NCBI GenBank assembly: GCA_004000625.1
Contig: SAUS01000011.1
Span: 1-48,056, forward strand
Length of the DNA stretch: 48,056 nt
Origin: Candidatus Cibiobacter qucibialis
GTDB lineage: Bacteria; Bacillota; Clostridia; Oscillospirales; Ruminococcaceae
Direction of reading: 5' to 3'
Positions 25,771 through 33,066 of the stretch are shown in pieces. The position numbers and the translations under genes were made by a program. The notes beneath the pieces were generated by a model. That model was not told the origin of the DNA. It saw nothing but the letters and a program-made list of their open reading frames with translations, and made no database searches. The first letter of the stretch is position 1. The number at the start of each line of letters is the position of its first letter.

Positions 25771-26003
25771 TCGCTGTGGGTATTTTCTGTCTGCTGGTCA
25801 CTGCCCGCGCGGCTGCCTGCCGCCGCTGGCCGCTGCTTGGCATTTTTGGTGGGGCAGCATGCGGTCTGGCCGGGCTGGGGGCAGTGGCACTGCTTGGCCC
25901 TTTAACGGGCGTCGCTCTGCCGCTGAACGCCCTGACTGCGGGAACCGCCGTTATCTTAGGGCTGCCGGGTGTAATTCTATTGATGGTGCTAAACCTGTTA
26001 TAG
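25755..26003 (+). CDS. bofA: Sigma-K checkpoint membrane protein BofA
   Basis: BofA (82 aa here, 87 in Bacillus subtilis) is a mother-cell membrane protein that holds back the SpoIVFB protease and so delays pro-sigma-K processing. Three hydrophobic segments span the sequence. The C-terminal part LPLNALTAGTAVILGLPGV closely follows the family pattern of IN/PLN-x-T then ILG-(I/L)PG. The ATG at 25755 has AGGGGGAGTGG upstream. The YaaL-BofA order seen in Bacillus is kept, but here both follow spoIVA and not recR. The SpoIVFA/FB partners are not in the window. Confidence 0.78.
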   Translation: MPASIIAVGIFCLLVTARAAACRRWPLLGIFGGAACGLAGLGAVALLGPLTGVALPLNALTAGTAVILGLPGVILLMVLNLL

Positions 26004-26012
26004 TATTACTTT

Positions 26013-26192
26013 TTAAGGCAATACCGTATAATTCCAAGTGCCGATACGGCGAGCGAGGTGCGGCAGCTGCTAAGCCAAAAGCGCAGATAATACTTTGTGT
26101 ATTATCGAGCATTTTGGCAACGCAGATGCCGTGCCGCAGCCGCCGGAGCGGTGCTTAAGCCGTAAGGCGGGAATTATGCGGTGTTGCCTTAA
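26013..26192 (-). repeat. Dispersed MITE-like repeat, copy 4 (full length, inverted)
   Basis: It runs from TTAAGGCAATACCGTATAAT to GTGTTGCCTTAA and reads as the reverse complement of copies 2 and 3. The centre reads ATACTTTGTGTATTATCG, a small difference from the ATACTGGATGTCTTATCG of copy 2. It begins 10 bases after the bofA stop and ends 12 bases before the rnpB terminator. Confidence 0.85.
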
Positions 26193-26203
26193 GCTCAGAA
26201 CAC

Positions 26204-26244
26204 GAAAAAGCCCCGCGCACAGTATTTTTACTGCGTGCGGGGCT
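26204..26244 (-). terminator. Rho-independent terminator of rnpB
   Basis: On the minus strand a stem GCCCCGCACGCAGT pairs with ACTGTGCGCGGGGC (one mismatch) around an AAAAAT loop, followed by five T. It lies just past the 3' end of RNase P RNA. Confidence 0.85.
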
Positions 26245-26256
26245 GATTTGTTATAA

Positions 26257-26619
26257 AAAACGACTGGACCGTAAGCCGGGTTCTGTATTAAACGACGATC
26301 TATCTTGGTTTTACGTTGCCGCAAAACTCCGCGGCCCCAAAGGGCCGTCACGCCAACTCCGGGACGTGCGAGGCTTCCACATATGTCCCATACGGTTGTT
26401 GCTTCTGACAGGGTTTACATAGCCGCAAAGTCGCCAGTGCGCTGGTGAGCTCTTACCTCGCCTTTCCATCCTTACCGCCTGTTGGGGGCGGCGGTCTATT
26501 TCTGTTGCACTATCCCTAGGGTCACCCCCGGCTGCCGTTAGCAGTTGCCATGCCTCTGTGAAGCCCGGACTTTCCTCAGGGCGGTCAAGCCGCCCCGCCG
26601 TCGTATGTTCCACTCGTTT
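26257..26619 (-). ncRNA. rnpB: RNase P RNA
   Basis: This is the catalytic RNA that trims the 5' leader of tRNA precursors. On the minus strand the universal blocks are present in order: GAGGAAAGTCCGGGCTTCAC, AGGGTGACCCTAGGGATAGT, GCAACAGAAATAGACCGCC, GGTAAGGATGGAAAGGCGAG, GGTAAGAGCTCACC and the end AACCCGGCTTACGGTCC. The ends pair as helix P1: AAACGAGTGGA (26619-26609) with TCCAGTCGTTT (26268-26258), one mismatch. The ends are set from that helix and from the promoter, and may be off by a few bases. Confidence 0.96.
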
Positions 26620-26626
26620 GTGTATT

Positions 26627-26655
26627 ATCATACCATATTTTTGCATCATTTGCAA
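26627..26655 (-). promoter_or_regulatory. Sigma-A promoter of rnpB
   Basis: On the minus strand, TTGCAA (26655-26650), a 17 base spacer and TATGAT (26632-26627). The start would be 7 bases on, at about 26620, exactly the 5' end predicted from helix P1. Its -35 hexamer is the same six base pairs used by the divergent promoter. Confidence 0.8.
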
Positions 26656-26678
26656 CTGCTGTTTTTTTGTGTTATAAT
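26650..26678 (+). promoter_or_regulatory. Sigma-A promoter of the RluA-family gene
   Basis: TTGCAA (26650-26655), a 17 base spacer and a perfect TATAAT (26673-26678). TTGCAA is self-complementary and also serves as the -35 of rnpB on the other strand. Confidence 0.8.
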
Positions 26679-26725
26679 ATATTGCGTATGAGCCGCTCCG
26701 GCGGTTCCGAACGGAGGTCAAACTG

Positions 26726-27667
26726 ATGCAGATGCTGCATTTCCGCGTGCCCACATCCTGCAATGGCATGCGCCTGAATATTTTTCTGCGCACCATGGGT
26801 GTCAGCTCCGCCTGCATCAAGGCAGTCAAATATCAGGGCACCGGCTTCTGTGTGCGGCTGGGGGATGAGGTCATCCCCGTCCATACAGATTACCGCGTTG
26901 CAACAGCGCAGATTGTTTCGTTCGCTCTGCCTCCTGAGCCTCCCACCGATGTTCAGCCGGAGCCGCTGCCTATTGATGTTATCTATGAGGATGAGTTTGC
27001 GGCTGTATTGAACAAACCTGCCGGCATTGCGGTACACCCCACATTAAACCATACTAGCGGGACCCTTGCGAACGGCTGGCTGTACCGCCTGAAATGCCGC
27101 GGCGAGGATGGCGTATTCCGCCCGGTCAACCGCATTGATAAAAACACCAGCGGCCTTGTGCTGTGTGCGCAGAATGCCTTTGCCGCGCCGGAACTCGCCA
27201 AGACTGCACAAAAGTGTTATCTTGCCCTGGTGGAAGGCCCACTGCCCGTTGGGTCGGGCCGCATTGACGTCCCGATTGCGCGCCGCGGCGATTCCATCAT
27301 TGGCCGCTGTGTAAGGGAAGACGGCAAGCCCAGCGTGACGGAATACACCGTGCTGGCCACCAGCGCTTCCCATGCATTGGTTTCCTGTTTTCCGGTAACG
27401 GGCCGTACCCATCAGATCCGCGTTCACTTTTCCTGGCTCGGCCACCCGCTGGCGGGGGATAGTTTGTACGGCGGCCATACGGATATCATTGCGCGTCACG
27501 CCCTGCATTGCGCAGTGTTGCGGTTCAACCGCCCCGCGGACCATAAGCCCCGCCGGGTGCAGAGCCCTTTGCCGGAGGATTTTCTGGCCGCCTGCTGCGC
27601 AGCCTATCTGCCAGACAAAGAAGAGATTCAAACAATGTTACAATCCGTGCTGCCCTGCGCTGAGTAG
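26726..27667 (+). CDS. RluA-family pseudouridine synthase
   Basis: This 313 aa enzyme should convert uridine to pseudouridine in ribosomal RNA. An S4-like RNA-binding domain (residues 1-70) precedes the catalytic domain. The catalytic motif is RPVNRIDKNTSGL with the nucleophile Asp138; many family members have HRLD here. TGRTHQIRVHF lies near residue 230. The ATG at 26726 follows ACGGAGG. The exact target cannot be fixed from sequence: RluD, RluC and YlyB/YjbO-type members look alike. The gene is divergent from rnpB. Confidence 0.88.
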   Translation: MQMLHFRVPTSCNGMRLNIFLRTMGVSSACIKAVKYQGTGFCVRLGDEVIPVHTDYRVATAQIVSFALPPEPPTDVQPEPLPIDVIYEDEFAAVLNKPAGIAVHPTLNHTSGTLANGWLYRLKCRGEDGVFRPVNRIDKNTSGLVLCAQNAFAAPELAKTAQKCYLALVEGPLPVGSGRIDVPIARRGDSIIGRCVREDGKPSVTEYTVLATSASHALVSCFPVTGRTHQIRVHFSWLGHPLAGDSLYGGHTDIIARHALHCAVLRFNRPADHKPRRVQSPLPEDFLAACCAAYLPDKEEIQTMLQSVLPCAE

Positions 27668-27734
27668 CACAAAATGCCTACATTGCCCCCTATAACCCCA
27701 TGCACGCGCCTTTACGCGCGGAAAGGAGCCCCTT

Positions 27735-29636
27735 TTGAGCACAAATCCTACCCATTTGGAACAACAGAATCAAACTGAACAACAAAATAAAGCACCTGTA
27801 TCTTCTATCCGTACTCACAGCGGTTTTACCCTCTGGTTGGACAGCCTGCGCTGCAAGCTGACCGTACACGCCTGGCGGCGCAGAACAAAAAAAGCCCGCC
27901 GCCATCACAGCTTCCGTCAGGTACTGGCGCGTGTTCCGCACGCGAACCTGATTGGCGATGCCTTGTACATGATCGGCTTTTGGGTCGAGTATGTCGTGGT
28001 TTGCGCTGTGCGCGGTACTTACAAAGTTGCTTCTACCATTGGCATGAACGCAGCCCGTTTGCTTGTCACAATCATCCGCCCGTTTGCTCTCGGCATCATT
28101 ACCCTGTGCGAGGATATCGTCGAGCCGTTCCAGGTGGTTGGCTCCGGCATACGCCATTTCCGCGCAATTTCGGATGAACTTTCTGATGAAAGCGCCCATA
28201 CCATCCGCAAGGAAAAACTCCGTTATTTTGCCCATGCCGCACGGCAATTTTTGCCGCTGCTGCTGAACGCGCTTTCTTACATTATGCCGGTTGCTGCGGC
28301 GGCAGGCTTTTTGTATGTGGTGCAGAGCGGGCTGAACCAGAACTTTGTTCTGAATGTTCAGGTTAATGGAACGTCTGTCGGCACGGTAGCCAGCGAACAG
28401 GTATTTGAAAGCGCCCGTGAAGATGTGCGTTCCCGTATCACCAATGCGGAAGCTGTTATGGCTTCCACCGGCGCACAGGTTTCGGATGACAGCTGGGATG
28501 TTACCCCTACCTACACGCTGGAATCCGGCAGCAGCACCATGACGGAAACCGAAGCTGCGGACGCCATTCTGTGCGCTTCCAGTGACCAGATCGGCGAAGC
28601 AACCGCTGTCTATGTGGATGATTCCCTGCGTTTTGTCACCACGGAAGGCGACCATCTGCGCACCTATCTGGAAAGTATTAAAGCGCCTTACGTCAACGCA
28701 ATGGACCAGAACAAGCGCGTCAGCTTTGTACATGACATCAAGCTGGTTGACGGCATTTATCTGCTTTCTTCCATTTTGGATTACAACAATGTGATCAGTA
28801 CCCTGAACCAGGGTGGCGGCCCCACCTATTACACCGCAGCAGCGGGGGATACTGTTCAGACAGTTGTGGATAATACCGGTGTATCCTGGGATACGCTGGC
28901 CGCATTAAACCCCGATCTGACCGGGACCGATGAAGTTCTGGATGAGGGAACCGCTGTTATGACTGGCGTTTCGCACCCGGATATGCTGCAGATCAAAGAG
29001 GTCGTGCGCAGCACCTATACCGAGCCGATCCCGTTTGACACCCAGACAAGTGAATCGGACGAATATGATTTCGGCAAGACGGTTGTTGTGCAGGAAGGTG
29101 CCGATGGCACCGAGGAGATTACCCGCGAAACCACCTATATTGACGGCGTTGAAAGCTCCAGCGAAGTTGTCAATTATAAAGTTTTGCAGAACCCTACCAC
29201 ACAGCTGATTGTTAAAGGTACTAAGCTTGCCAGCGGCATGGTTGCCCGCATTGGCAGCGGCACATTTGTATGGCCTGTTCCGAACTATACCTATGTCAGC
29301 CGCTGGATGAGCTCTTACCATAAGGGTGCCGATATCTGTGCCGCTTACGGTACCCCCATCATTGCATCGGATTCCGGCAAGGTCGTTACTGCCGGTTGGC
29401 ATTACAGCTATGGCAATTATGTTATTATCGACCACGGCAACGGCTACCGCACGCTGTATGCGCATATGTCGCAGCTGAAATGCACCGCAGGCCAGGCCGT
29501 GAACCAGGGCGATGTCATCGGCCTGGTTGGCTCCACGGGTGACTCTACCGGCAACCACTGCCACTTTGAGATGTATTATAATGGTGCTCGTTTCAGCGCC
29601 CAGACCTACTTTGGCGGCATGCGTGCTTCCCGCTAA
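27735..29636 (+). CDS. Membrane-anchored LysM-G5-M23 peptidoglycan endopeptidase
   Basis: This 633 aa protein probably cleaves peptide cross-links in the cell wall. A long N-terminal part has a hydrophobic stretch at about 75-125 and a clear membrane helix at about 172-198. Outside follow a LysM domain (about 363-410), a G5 domain (about 420-495) and a C-terminal M23 metallopeptidase. The zinc ligands are intact: His529 and Asp533 in HKGAD, and His610 in HCH, with His577 in LYAH. The start is TTG after AAAGGAG; no ATG fits better. It lies 67 bases after the pseudouridine synthase gene and may share its transcript. Its exact role (growth, division or sporulation) is unknown. Confidence 0.88.
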   Translation: MSTNPTHLEQQNQTEQQNKAPVSSIRTHSGFTLWLDSLRCKLTVHAWRRRTKKARRHHSFRQVLARVPHANLIGDALYMIGFWVEYVVVCAVRGTYKVASTIGMNAARLLVTIIRPFALGIITLCEDIVEPFQVVGSGIRHFRAISDELSDESAHTIRKEKLRYFAHAARQFLPLLLNALSYIMPVAAAAGFLYVVQSGLNQNFVLNVQVNGTSVGTVASEQVFESAREDVRSRITNAEAVMASTGAQVSDDSWDVTPTYTLESGSSTMTETEAADAILCASSDQIGEATAVYVDDSLRFVTTEGDHLRTYLESIKAPYVNAMDQNKRVSFVHDIKLVDGIYLLSSILDYNNVISTLNQGGGPTYYTAAAGDTVQTVVDNTGVSWDTLAALNPDLTGTDEVLDEGTAVMTGVSHPDMLQIKEVVRSTYTEPIPFDTQTSESDEYDFGKTVVVQEGADGTEEITRETTYIDGVESSSEVVNYKVLQNPTTQLIVKGTKLASGMVARIGSGTFVWPVPNYTYVSRWMSSYHKGADICAAYGTPIIASDSGKVVTAGWHYSYGNYVIIDHGNGYRTLYAHMSQLKCTAGQAVNQGDVIGLVGSTGDSTGNHCHFEMYYNGARFSAQTYFGGMRASR

Positions 29637-29754
29637 GCGGCGGGAATGATGCAAGTCGTCCCTGTTATACCGGTATTTTCCTGTAGATTTGGCGCAAAAA
29701 GATTTCATTCAGGTTACAATTTATCTATTTTTTTACAAATAATAGGGTCAGCGC

Positions 29755-29783
29755 TTTTCAAAGTACACCGGATGGTGTATAAT
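29755..29783 (+). promoter_or_regulatory. Probable sigma-A promoter of murA
   Basis: TTTTCA (29755-29760), a 17 base spacer and a perfect TATAAT (29778-29783). It lies 75 bases before the murA start. Confidence 0.6.
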
Positions 29784-29858
29784 ATGATATAGGTGTGCGG
29801 TGGCTCCTGATTACTGTGGGCTGTTTCGCACGTTTTACCCTAAAAGGAGAGTAGCTGC

Positions 29859-31139
29859 TTGGAAAAGTTTGTGATTCATGGGGGCAAGCCCCTGAACGGC
29901 GATGTCGTTATCGGCGGCGCCAAGAATGCCGCTGTGGCAATTTTGCCGGCCACCATTCTCGCGGCAGATAAATGTACCATCGAAAACCTTCCCTGTATCA
30001 GCGATGTTATGGCCTCTCTCCAGATCCTGAGCGAGCTGGGGGCCAGCATCCGCATGATTAGCAAAAGCACATATGAAATTGATACGACCCATTTGAACTG
30101 CACCGAGGTATCGAACGAGCTTTCCCGCCAGATGCGTGCCAGTTATTATTTTTTGGGCGCGCTGCTGGGCCGCTTTGGTGCCGGTCAGGTTGCCATGCCC
30201 GGTGGCTGCAATCTGGGACCGCGCCCGATTGACCAGCACCTGAAAGCCTTTACCGCTATGGGTGCCGATGATTCCGTTGAATACGGCATGATCCGTGTTC
30301 GTGCAGAGCACCTGACTGGGAGCCATATCTTTTTTGATACGGTTTCCGTTGGCGCCACCATGAACGCCATGCTGGCCGCTGTGAAAGCGGAGGGCCTAAC
30401 CATTCTGGAAAACGTTGCCCGTGAGCCGCATGTTGTAGACCTTGCCAACTGCCTGAACATGATGGGTGCTGATGTGCACGGTGCCGGTACGGATGTTATC
30501 AAGATTCGTGGCGTCAAGCAGCTGCATGGTTGCTCTTATTCCATCATTCCGGACCAGATTGAAGCGGGGAGCTATATGGTTGGCGCAGCTATTACCGGCG
30601 GCGATGTGACCCTGCACAATGTGATTCCTAAACATATGGAGCCCATTACCGCAAAGCTCCGCGCCGCTGGTTGCGAAGTGACCGAATACGATGATGCCAT
30701 GCGCATTGTGCGCCACGGTGCCATCCATCCGGTTAAAATCAAGACCATGCCGCACCCCGGATTTCCGACGGATATGCAGCCATTGATGACAGTGCTACTG
30801 ACGCTGGCCGATGGCACTTCCATTGTAACGGAAGGCATCTGGGAAAACCGCTTCCGCTATGTGGACGAGCTGATCCGTATGGGTGCTAACATCCAGGTCG
30901 ATGGCCAGGTCGCCGTTATTGAGGGTGTGAAAAAGCTGTATCCCGCCCCGCTGCGTGCGCTGGATCTGCGTGCCGGCGCGGCAATGGTCATGGCTGCCCT
31001 TGCCGCGGATGGTGTCAGCGAAATTGACGAGACCGCACACATTGAGCGTGGTTACGAAAACATTGTAGAAAAGCTGCAGGCACTTGGCGCGGATATCCGC
31101 CGTGTAGAAGCCCCTGTACGCATGACTCGCGCAATGTAA
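29859..31139 (+). CDS. murA: UDP-N-acetylglucosamine 1-carboxyvinyltransferase MurA
   Basis: MurA (426 aa) makes the first committed step of peptidoglycan synthesis, joining enolpyruvate from PEP to UDP-GlcNAc. Lys22 and Asn23 lie in GGAKNAAVAILP. The active-site loop MPGGCNLGPRPID has Cys117, the residue alkylated by fosfomycin, so there is no built-in resistance change at that position. HPGFPTDMQPLMTVLLTLA is another signature. The start is TTG after AAGGAGAG, with the MEKFVIHGGKPLNG start typical of the family. A terminator follows at 31152-31180. Confidence 0.95.
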   Translation: MEKFVIHGGKPLNGDVVIGGAKNAAVAILPATILAADKCTIENLPCISDVMASLQILSELGASIRMISKSTYEIDTTHLNCTEVSNELSRQMRASYYFLGALLGRFGAGQVAMPGGCNLGPRPIDQHLKAFTAMGADDSVEYGMIRVRAEHLTGSHIFFDTVSVGATMNAMLAAVKAEGLTILENVAREPHVVDLANCLNMMGADVHGAGTDVIKIRGVKQLHGCSYSIIPDQIEAGSYMVGAAITGGDVTLHNVIPKHMEPITAKLRAAGCEVTEYDDAMRIVRHGAIHPVKIKTMPHPGFPTDMQPLMTVLLTLADGTSIVTEGIWENRFRYVDELIRMGANIQVDGQVAVIEGVKKLYPAPLRALDLRAGAAMVMAALAADGVSEIDETAHIERGYENIVEKLQALGADIRRVEAPVRMTRAM

Positions 31140-31151
31140 CACTGGCTTTTA

Positions 31152-31180
31152 CGGGCCGCAGCAATGCGGCCTGTTTTTTA
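31152..31180 (+). terminator. Rho-independent terminator after murA
   Basis: GGCCGCA (31154-31160) pairs with TGCGGCC (31165-31171) around a GCAA tetraloop, followed by TGTTTTTT. Confidence 0.8.
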
Positions 31181-31266
31181 TGGCCGTTGGCAAAAGCGTT
31201 TCATCAAAGGCTGTATTTTGCATTGATGCGCCCGTGCAGCCGCAATTCAAAAGGATATCATTCTTT

Positions 31267-32055
31267 ATGGCATTATTTACCACACTGTATTCCGGTTCCT
31301 CCGGCAACTGCGCCCTGATTTTGCACGAGGGAAAGTACCTTCTGATCGATATGGGCAAAAGCTGCCGTACAACCTTGAATGCGCTCCGCAGCCTGGGGCT
31401 TGCTGTATCCGACTGTGAGGGCATTCTCATTACGCACGAACACTCAGACCATGTCAGCGGGTTGGATACTTTTTTCAAGCATTATTCGGTGCCAGTCTAT
31501 GGCTGTGCTGACACATTGGATACGCTTTATTCCCGCGGAACCATTCCGCCCGCACTGGACGCGATTGCCATGGATGGCCGCACTGAGGATATTGGCACAT
31601 TCCGTGTTTCCAGCTTTCCCACCAGCCACGATGTACCGTGCTGTGGCTACCGCGTCACAACGCCGGACGGCCACATTATGGCGCTTGCCACGGACCTTGG
31701 TGTATTAACTCCTGTCGTGCAGGAAAACCTTGCCGGTTGCAGCCTGGTTGCGCTGGAAGCCAACTACGACTCGTTCAGTCTGCACGGTGGGCCGTATCCT
31801 TATTATCTCAAAGTGCGTATTGCCAGCGACCGCGGCCACCTGGACAACCGCGCCTGTGCGGCCGAGCTGCTGGACCTGATTCAGGACGGCTGCAAAAAGT
31901 TTGCGCTGTGCCATCTCAGCCAAACTAACAATTCGCCAGAGCTGGCACTAACCACAGTATACAATGTCTTGCTTGCCGCTGGCATCCAGCCAGGGCGGGA
32001 TGTGCTGATTCAGGCACAGTCCCGCAATGAAGTAAGCCCCTACATAGAGTTCTGA
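31267..32055 (+). CDS. walJ: MBL-fold hydrolase WalJ (YycJ)
   Basis: This 262 aa metallo-beta-lactamase-fold protein matches WalJ/YycJ, reported as a DNA exonuclease-like enzyme linked to the WalRK locus. The start MALFTTLYSGSSGNCALI and the metal motif THEHSDHVSGL are characteristic, with further ligands in TSHD and LSQTN regions. I chose the ATG at 31267 after AAAGGATATC; an ATG at 31180 lies in the murA terminator. rlmH follows after 8 bases. In Bacillus the two are near each other with htrA between; here htrA and walRK are absent. Confidence 0.9.
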   Translation: MALFTTLYSGSSGNCALILHEGKYLLIDMGKSCRTTLNALRSLGLAVSDCEGILITHEHSDHVSGLDTFFKHYSVPVYGCADTLDTLYSRGTIPPALDAIAMDGRTEDIGTFRVSSFPTSHDVPCCGYRVTTPDGHIMALATDLGVLTPVVQENLAGCSLVALEANYDSFSLHGGPYPYYLKVRIASDRGHLDNRACAAELLDLIQDGCKKFALCHLSQTNNSPELALTTVYNVLLAAGIQPGRDVLIQAQSRNEVSPYIEF

Positions 32056-32063
32056 GGTACCCC

Positions 32064-32549
32064 ATGCAGAATATTGATTTGATTTGTGTTGGAAAGCTGA
32101 ACGCGCCCTATTTTGCGGCAGGCGTTGCCGAATATCAAAAGCGTCTTGGCGCTTTCTGCAATTTCCGTATTATTGAGCTGCCAGAAGCTGCGATTGCAGA
32201 TAAAAACGCCAGTGACGCCCAAATCAGCAAAGCTCTGGACAAAGAGGCAACCGCCATTCTTTCCAGCCTGCGCAAAGGGGAATATCTCGCCGCACTTTGC
32301 GTGGAAGGCAAACAATTTTCCAGTGAAGAGCTGGCAAAACTGATTGCAGACCGCGCCAATAGCGGGGCGGGGGATATTGCATTTGTAATTGGTTCATCCC
32401 ACGGGCTGGCGGATTCTGTAAAAAAAGCCGCCAACGCAAAGCTGTCCATGGGACGCATCACGATGCCGCACCAACTGGCCCGCCTTGTACTGACGGAACA
32501 GATCTACCGCGCCTGCACCATCAACAATGGCATGAAATATCACAAATAA
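32064..32549 (+). CDS. rlmH: 23S rRNA pseudouridine-1915 N3-methyltransferase RlmH
   Basis: RlmH (161 aa) is a small SPOUT methyltransferase acting on pseudouridine 1915 of 23S rRNA in 70S ribosomes. The C-terminal knot region reads FVIGSSHGLADSVKKAA, then MPHQLARLVLTEQIYRACT and ends MKYHK, all family marks. Length is normal. It is translated from the same transcript as walJ and is followed by a strong terminator. Confidence 0.95.
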   Translation: MQNIDLICVGKLNAPYFAAGVAEYQKRLGAFCNFRIIELPEAAIADKNASDAQISKALDKEATAILSSLRKGEYLAALCVEGKQFSSEELAKLIADRANSGAGDIAFVIGSSHGLADSVKKAANAKLSMGRITMPHQLARLVLTEQIYRACTINNGMKYHK

Positions 32550-32555
32550 TATAAA

Positions 32556-32607
32556 ACAGCAAAGCCAGACGGACAACGCCAATGTTCTGTCTGGCCTTGC
32601 TGTTTTT
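32556..32607 (+). terminator. Rho-independent terminator after rlmH
   Basis: CAGCAAAGCCAGAC (32557-32570) pairs with GTCTGGCCTTGCTG (32589-32602) with one mismatch, followed by five T. Confidence 0.85.
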
Positions 32608-32612
32608 ATGCC

Positions 32613-32792
32613 TTATGGCAACACCGCATAATTCCCGCCTTACGGCTTAAGCACCGCTCCGGCGGCTGCGGCACGGCATCTGCGTTGCCAAAATGCTCGA
32701 TAAGACATCCAGTATTATCTGCGCTTTTGGCTTAGCAGCTGCCGCACCTCGCTCGCCGTATCGGCACTTAGAATTATGCGGTATTGCCTTAT
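32613..32792 (+). repeat. Dispersed MITE-like repeat, copy 5 (full length)
   Basis: It has the same orientation as copies 2 and 3, from TTATGGCAACACCGCATAAT to ATTATGCGGTATTGCCTTAT. It lies between the rlmH terminator and the converging hydrogenase gene, with no gene disrupted. Confidence 0.85.
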
Positions 32793-32941
32793 ATTTTTTT
32801 ATGCGAAAATGGACGGTCAGCTCTCTTAAATTATCAAACAGCCAAAACCTGATCTACCGGGCTTGCTGCTTTCCTTAACACTCCTTTTTGTAGATAGAGA
32901 CAAGTCGTCCACAGGGCAGTGCTTTAACAACTGCATGTAAA
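32793..32941. other. Intergenic stretch without recognised features
   Basis: I see no open frame, promoter pair or RNA motif here. It separates repeat copy 5 from the hydrogenase terminator. Confidence 0.5.
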
Positions 32942-33001
32942 AAACAAAAACGTTCCCCGGAACCATTCTGCCCTAACAGCAAACCAGTTCCGGGGAACGT
33001 T
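32942..33001 (-). terminator. Rho-independent terminator of the hydrogenase gene
   Basis: A perfect 14 bp stem, ACGTTCCCCGGAAC (32950-32963) with GTTCCGGGGAACGT (32987-33000), has a 23 base loop. On the minus strand it ends in TTTTTGTTTT. It lies about 65 bases past the hydrogenase stop. Confidence 0.82.
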
Positions 33002-33066
33002 ATATTATATTTTGTTTTGGCTTACCGGGTCAGCCTATCGGCTCGACTTCCGCTACGCCGCAAAAA

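Noticed and set aside
31180..31266. 29-residue N-terminal extension of WalJ
   Set aside because: The upstream ATG lies at the end of the murA terminator without a ribosome site; homologues start at the position chosen.
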